The notes under the pieces are model-generated. The model was not told the DNA's origin. It saw nothing but the letters and a program-made list of their open reading frames with translations, and made no database searches. Positions 5,935-8,833 of a DNA stretch of 8,833 nt are shown piece by piece (the first letter of the stretch is position 1; every line of letters starts with the position of its first letter). This DNA comes from UMGS1002 sp050309735 (GTDB lineage Bacteria > Bacillota > Clostridia > Oscillospirales > CAG-272). The stretch covers positions 1 to 8,833 of the forward strand of contig JBNRMS010000029.1 in NCBI GenBank assembly GCA_050309735.1. Reading direction: 5' to 3'. The translations under genes and the position numbers were made by a program.

Positions 5935-6435
5935 ATGAAGGATTTGTCTGTAAGCAAACCGAACAGATTAAAGGATTACGATTACAGCCGAAATGGCGCA
6001 TATTTTATCACGATTTGCGTTAAAGACAGGCGCGAATTGCTGGGCAGAATCGTAGGGGGCGGTTTCCATGCCGCCCCGATAACAGAATTATCCGACATCG
6101 GAACAGAAATCCTAAACACCATTGAATATACAAATATGAATTGCCGTGATGTTCTAATTGATAAATATGTAATCATGCCAAACCATATTCATTTGATTGT
6201 CTTTTTGACGGGCGGGTATGGAAACCCGCCCCTACCCGATGTTATCGGTAGACTAAAATCCTTTACAACGAAAAAATGGAATGAGCTAAACGGAACAAAA
6301 TTTCAACATATATGGCAGCGTTCCTACCACGACCACATCATCCGCGACGAAAAAGATTATAAAAGTCATTGGCAATACATAGATGAAAACCCGTCAAAAT
6401 GGGCACAGGATTTTTATTATACCAAAGGATCGTAA
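5935..6435 (+). CDS. REP-associated tyrosine transposase (RAYT, Y1/TnpA-REP family)
   Basis: A 166-residue single-strand DNA transposase-like protein of the HUH superfamily. Seen: N-terminal NRLKDYDYSRNGAYFITICVKDR; YVIMPNHIHLIVF with the H-x-H metal motif at His84 and His86; WQRSYHDHIIRDEKDY (127-142); and WQYIDENPSKW, where Tyr148 is the likely nucleophile by comparison with other RAYTs. Length is full for the family and no stop interrupts it, so it may be active. RAYTs process REP hairpins carrying a 5' GTAG. Two such hairpins lie in frame inside this gene, in the loops at residues 40-48 and 92-100. The start has a GGGGA site 6 nt upstream and lies 18 nt after the DJ-1 stop. The gene is visibly more AT-rich than its neighbours apart from the two hairpins. 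Confidence 0.92.
   Translation: MKDLSVSKPNRLKDYDYSRNGAYFITICVKDRRELLGRIVGGGFHAAPITELSDIGTEILNTIEYTNMNCRDVLIDKYVIMPNHIHLIVFLTGGYGNPPLPDVIGRLKSFTTKKWNELNGTKFQHIWQRSYHDHIIRDEKDYKSHWQYIDENPSKWAQDFYYTKGS
6052..6080 (+). repeat. REP-like unit 1 (GTAG plus hairpin) inside the RAYT gene
   Basis: GTAG at 6052-6055 is followed by a perfect 7-bp stem, GGGGCGG (6056-6062) with CCGCCCC (6071-6077), and an 8-nt loop TTTCCATG. A 5' GTAG foot followed by a hairpin is the hallmark of REP sequences recognised by RAYTs. It is read as residues V-G-G-G-F-H-A-A-P (40-48) of the RAYT. Confidence 0.75.
6207..6235 (-). repeat. REP-like unit 2, inverted copy inside the RAYT gene
   Basis: On the minus strand, GTAG at 6235-6232 is followed by a perfect 8-bp stem (GGGCGGGT 6210-6217 with ACCCGCCC 6224-6231 on the plus strand) and a 6-nt loop. 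Aligned without gaps to unit 1 in the other orientation, 22 of 29 bases match, and four of the seven differences are two swapped base pairs that keep the stem. It is read as residues T-G-G-Y-G-N-P-P-L (92-100). Confidence 0.78.
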
Positions 6436-6436
6436 T

Positions 6437-6754
6437 TTGAATTATCTGTACTCCTACAAAACAAGCGCGGTAAATCCAGATGAAATTTGAAACCTACCAG
6501 AATATTCAATAGAAAAGCATATATAATTAGAACCGAAAAATAAAAGTGGATTAGGAGACCATCCATTAACCATTATTGAAGTCGAAACTGATGTAAAATT
6601 AAGATATGAGTATAATTTGAATGATGACGATGAGCTAGAAGTTTATTTTGACTGAGCATTTACTGTAGTTGTACGATATAGCACAGCAGGAAATCTTTGT
6701 CCTGTAAAAATCGCACTGAATAACTATTCGGAGTTTGCATATGAAGCCCTTTAA
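6437..6754 (+). pseudogene. possible decayed reading frame, unknown product
   Basis: This AT-rich stretch between the RAYT and the CPBP gene has no intact gene. One plus-strand frame reads like protein but carries stops at 6488 (TGA), 6524 (TAA) and 6653 (TGA). Its longest open part gives ...LTIIEVETDVKLRYEYNL..., rich in charged and beta-type residues, and the last part (from 6656) runs through the next gene's ribosome binding site to a TAA at 6752. Both TGA codons sit where Trp would fit (DEI-x-NLPEY, YFD-x-AFTV). Three stops in about 106 codons is not far below chance, so this may be no gene at all. I do not recognise the family, and no start codon stands out. Confidence 0.3.
6729..6733 (+). 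promoter_or_regulatory. ribosome binding site deciding the CPBP gene start
   Basis: CGGAG lies 7 nt before ATG 6741. An in-frame TTG at 6735 would be only 1 nt away, so ATG 6741 is preferred. Confidence 0.55.
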
Positions 6755-7673
6755 AATCCATAAAAATTGCGAGCATTTCCCGGCACTTTGGCTGGTGCTC
6801 GCCATTTATCTCTTGCTTCTTGCCGCACGTTTACTTGACACCGCCCTTATCAACCGCGACAACGAATATCTCATAGTAATCCTCCTTGAGTTGATGGTCT
6901 TTGCCCTGCCAACCATAATATATCTGCGGCTTCGCGGCTCCTTCTCTCCGGCAAAACTCAAGCTTGCCCCTCCGAGGACAAGTCATATTCTACTTGTTCT
7001 CTCGGCAACGCTTGCCCTTATCACAGGCGGATTGCTGCTTAGCATTATTTTCGGCGGGATAAATTCGCTAGAGAGCAATTTCTCGCTCTACGACACATTT
7101 ATCTCGAAAAACGACCGGAGCACAGCCGGCATCATATACCTTATATTTGCTTATGCCGCCCTGCCGGCAATCTTCGAGGAGATAGTTTTCCGTTCGCTAA
7201 TCCCCGGCGAGCATGAGAGTGGCGGGGGGCTTTTCGCCGTGATACTCAGTTCTCTGTTCTTCGGACTTCTACACTTCAATCTCGGCCTCCTCCCGGTTTA
7301 TATATTTGCCGGGGTGCTGCTCGCCCTCACAATGTATGCCGCTCGCTCGGTTTTAGCAAGCATGGCAGTTCATTTTCTTTATAACCTTTTCGGGCTGTTC
7401 AGTCAGCCGTATATAACTATATTTTATAAAACAACCGGCAGCCTCAGCCTTTTCATAATTATCACAACAGCCCTTTTCCTTCTCTCATCTGCAATCTTCT
7501 GCTCGCAGGCCGGGCGGCTATACCGACGCTATTCTGAGAATAACATCGCCCCGCCCTATCCTGTCGGAATCCCCATACGGGAGCAGCTTTTAAATCTTGC
7601 CGCCGCCGTGCGCTCGGCACCGGCAATAATATCTTTCCTTTTATACATCATCGTAATAATCGTGAAAAAATAA
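6741..7673 (+). CDS. CPBP family intramembrane glutamic endopeptidase-like protein
   Basis: A 310-residue polytopic membrane protein of the CPBP (Abi, CAAX protease/bacteriocin-processing) family. Hydrophobic segments lie near residues 14-30, 43-62, 82-105, 129-144, 162-178, 183-200, 204-220, 235-254 and 295-308. The family motifs are complete: EEIVFR with Glu146, Glu147 and Arg151; FFGLLHFN with His178; and HFLYNLFG with His211 and Asn215, which together form the proposed active site inside the membrane. Substrates of such bacterial proteins are mostly unknown; some process peptides or give bacteriocin self-immunity, and no bacteriocin gene is visible here. No clear promoter was found in the 300 nt upstream. 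A strong terminator begins at the stop codon. Confidence 0.9.
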   Translation: MKPFKIHKNCEHFPALWLVLAIYLLLLAARLLDTALINRDNEYLIVILLELMVFALPTIIYLRLRGSFSPAKLKLAPPRTSHILLVLSATLALITGGLLLSIIFGGINSLESNFSLYDTFISKNDRSTAGIIYLIFAYAALPAIFEEIVFRSLIPGEHESGGGLFAVILSSLFFGLLHFNLGLLPVYIFAGVLLALTMYAARSVLASMAVHFLYNLFGLFSQPYITIFYKTTGSLSLFIIITTALFLLSSAIFCSQAGRLYRRYSENNIAPPYPVGIPIREQLLNLAAAVRSAPAIISFLLYIIVIIVKK

Positions 7674-7708
7674 AACCGGCCCGACCTGACAGGTCTGACC
7701 GGTTTTTT
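7672..7708. terminator. bidirectional Rho-independent terminator
   Basis: AAAACCGG (7672-7679) pairs with CCGGTTTT (7699-7706). Inside, after a 3x3 internal loop, GACCT (7683-7687) pairs with AGGTC (7691-7695). The plus strand ends in six T (7703-7708). The minus strand reads GGTTTTATTTTTTC, also a good T-tract. It separates the convergent CPBP and lamin-tail genes and would stop both. Confidence 0.85.
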
Positions 7709-7757
7709 GTATGTTATTTGCTTAAAGGCATTAATGAGTAATAAGTGTATCTACTTC

Positions 7758-8768
7758 TTATTTCTTCTTTTTCACAATTACCGCAGCCGCTGGAACAAGC
7801 AGAGCAAACATACCAAAGCTTATCACTCCTCCGCAGCTTTTTTTCTTGGAGGGCGGTTGGGTTGTAACCTCTGTGGGATCTTTAGTAGTGCCTTCATCAG
7901 CGGGTTCATTGGTTTCAGTGGTCGGAGGAGCCGTTGTCACTTTAGGCTTCGCCGTGGTTACAGGCGGGGGGGTTGTTGTTTCGGCGGTGGTAGTTGTGCT
8001 CGGATCAAAGTAGGGGTCCTGCTCGGGCATTATCGCTCCGATATAGTCATATACCATCACACGATCGCCCGAGACTATTTCAAAAACTTTGGTAAGTCCG
8101 GTCGTGCCGTCGTATTGCAGCTGGACATAGGAGTTTGTCTGGAAATCCGCAACCTGAGACTCAAAACCGGTTATAATATGTTCCTGATAATTCTCAACAG
8201 TGGCCTCGGCGCGAACGAGATAGAGATAAATCCAAGCCTCTCCCGAGTGGTTTAGCATATAGAAGTTGCCGCCGGTCACAAACTCGCTCGACGACGTGAT
8301 GTCATGTTCAGCTATGAACATATTAATCTCATCCGGAATTTTCGCGTACGCGTTAAGAAAATCTTCGGTAGTCCATTCCGAGGCGTTGTTTGTGCCCGAG
8401 TTACCCTTGATCCATATAACGCCAACATCACCTGGTTCAATATAGGCCTTGTCGGGCTCGACCTTTCCATTAGCTGTAATATCGGATTTGGCATACTTTG
8501 TGATTTGGTTGAAGCATATTAACAATTCGGCATTCTGGGAATGCCTGTAGGCAAGCTTATATTCCTTGAGGTCAATCGGCTGGTCGGTGCAGTTGTAAAT
8601 TTCAACATATTCACCGCGAAAATCCGTGCCGGCGGGGTTCATCGCAAATTCGGTCATAAGCAGGGGCGGCGGGGAATAAAGACTTGCACTTGCAGGAATT
8701 GTGCTGAATATCGCTGCTGCAAATATCAGAATCATAAGTGTCGCGAGTATTCTGAATACCTTTTTCAT
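7758..8768 (-). CDS. exported lamin-tail domain (LTD) protein with Thr/Pro-rich stalk and C-terminal anchor
   Basis: A 336-residue predicted surface protein. Residues 1-28 form a signal peptide (MKKVFRIL, hydrophobic core, A-S-A cleavage site at 26-28). Residues about 36-120 match the lamin-tail domain pattern (LLMTEFAMNPAG..RGEYVEIYNCTDQPIDLKEYKL), a beta-sandwich found in extracellular bacterial proteins. The region to about 250 is beta-rich and unassigned. Residues 257-306 are a low-complexity Thr/Pro/Glu stalk, likely a wall-spanning and possibly glycosylated linker (inference). The C terminus has KKKSCGG, a hydrophobic segment (314-332) and a KKKK tail. This resembles a sorting or anchor signal, but no LPXTG motif is present. 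ATG 8768 has a perfect AGGAGG 8 nt upstream. Function is unknown; surface binding or scaffolding is likely. Confidence 0.85.
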   Translation of the reverse strand: MKKVFRILATLMILIFAAAIFSTIPASASLYSPPPLLMTEFAMNPAGTDFRGEYVEIYNCTDQPIDLKEYKLAYRHSQNAELLICFNQITKYAKSDITANGKVEPDKAYIEPGDVGVIWIKGNSGTNNASEWTTEDFLNAYAKIPDEINMFIAEHDITSSSEFVTGGNFYMLNHSGEAWIYLYLVRAEATVENYQEHIITGFESQVADFQTNSYVQLQYDGTTGLTKVFEIVSGDRVMVYDYIGAIMPEQDPYFDPSTTTTAETTTPPPVTTAKPKVTTAPPTTETNEPADEGTTKDPTEVTTQPPSKKKSCGGVISFGMFALLVPAAAVIVKKKK

Positions 8769-8776
8769 AGAACTTG

Positions 8777-8782
8777 CCTCCT
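8777..8782 (-). promoter_or_regulatory. strong ribosome binding site of the LTD protein gene
   Basis: A perfect AGGAGG on the minus strand, 8 nt before ATG 8768. It fixes the start and suggests high expression. No convincing promoter could be placed in the 50 nt upstream before the window ends. Confidence 0.8.
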
Positions 8783-8833
8783 GAAATATAATTTTTTGAA
8801 TGCGCAGACATAAGACAATCCGCTTATAAATAC

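Noticed and set aside
5917..6440. RAYT as a classical insertion sequence with target duplication and terminal repeats
   Set aside because: No terminal inverted repeats or flanking duplication could be found; RAYTs are normally single-copy domesticated genes.
6437..6754. TGA recoded as tryptophan or selenocysteine
   Set aside because: TGA ends two well-supported genes here, a TAA also interrupts the frame, and no SECIS-like structure was noticed.
5935..7673. RAYT plus CPBP protein as an abortive-infection or bacteriocin-immunity island
   Set aside because: No bacteriocin precursor, toxin or defence partner is visible; the name Abi for CPBP proteins alone is not evidence.

Overview
The window looks like a chromosomal segment of a low-to-mid GC Firmicute, probably an uncultured member of the Clostridia (Oscillospirales-like). 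This is inferred from strong AGGAGG/AGAGGA-type ribosome binding sites, sigma-A type promoters, Clostridia-type protein families and a REP-associated transposase of the clostridial type. No rRNA, tRNA or CRISPR array was seen. TGA is used as a real stop (deoB and the CYTH gene end with it), so the code is standard.

Layout. Positions 1-222 are non-coding: a C-tract inverted repeat of a kind that looks dispersed, a GC-rich imperfect hairpin, and a weak candidate terminator. Positions 223-3818 are one minus-strand gene cluster reading right to left: an HD-domain hydrolase, deoD (purine nucleoside phosphorylase), deoB (phosphopentomutase), a CYTH-domain protein whose start overlaps the deoB stop (ATGA), and cdd (cytidine deaminase). 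A good sigma-A promoter lies just upstream of the HD gene. DeoD and DeoB together turn purine nucleosides into base plus pentose-5-phosphate, and Cdd deaminates (deoxy)cytidine, so this is a nucleoside salvage operon. The HD and CYTH proteins are unassigned phosphohydrolase/triphosphatase-like partners.

A divergent promoter region (3819-4046) separates this operon from a plus-strand pair, hisS (histidyl-tRNA synthetase, of the unusual RPEMT motif type) and a DJ-1/PfpI family gene. These are followed after 18 nt by a RAYT (HUH-type, REP-associated tyrosine transposase). Inside the RAYT reading frame lie two inverted GTAG-plus-hairpin REP-like units, which is the most interesting signal in the window. 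An AT-rich stretch (6436-6740) with a possible broken reading frame follows. Then come a CPBP-family membrane protease-like protein, a bidirectional terminator, and a convergent minus-strand gene for an exported lamin-tail-domain protein with a Thr/Pro-rich stalk and a C-terminal membrane anchor.
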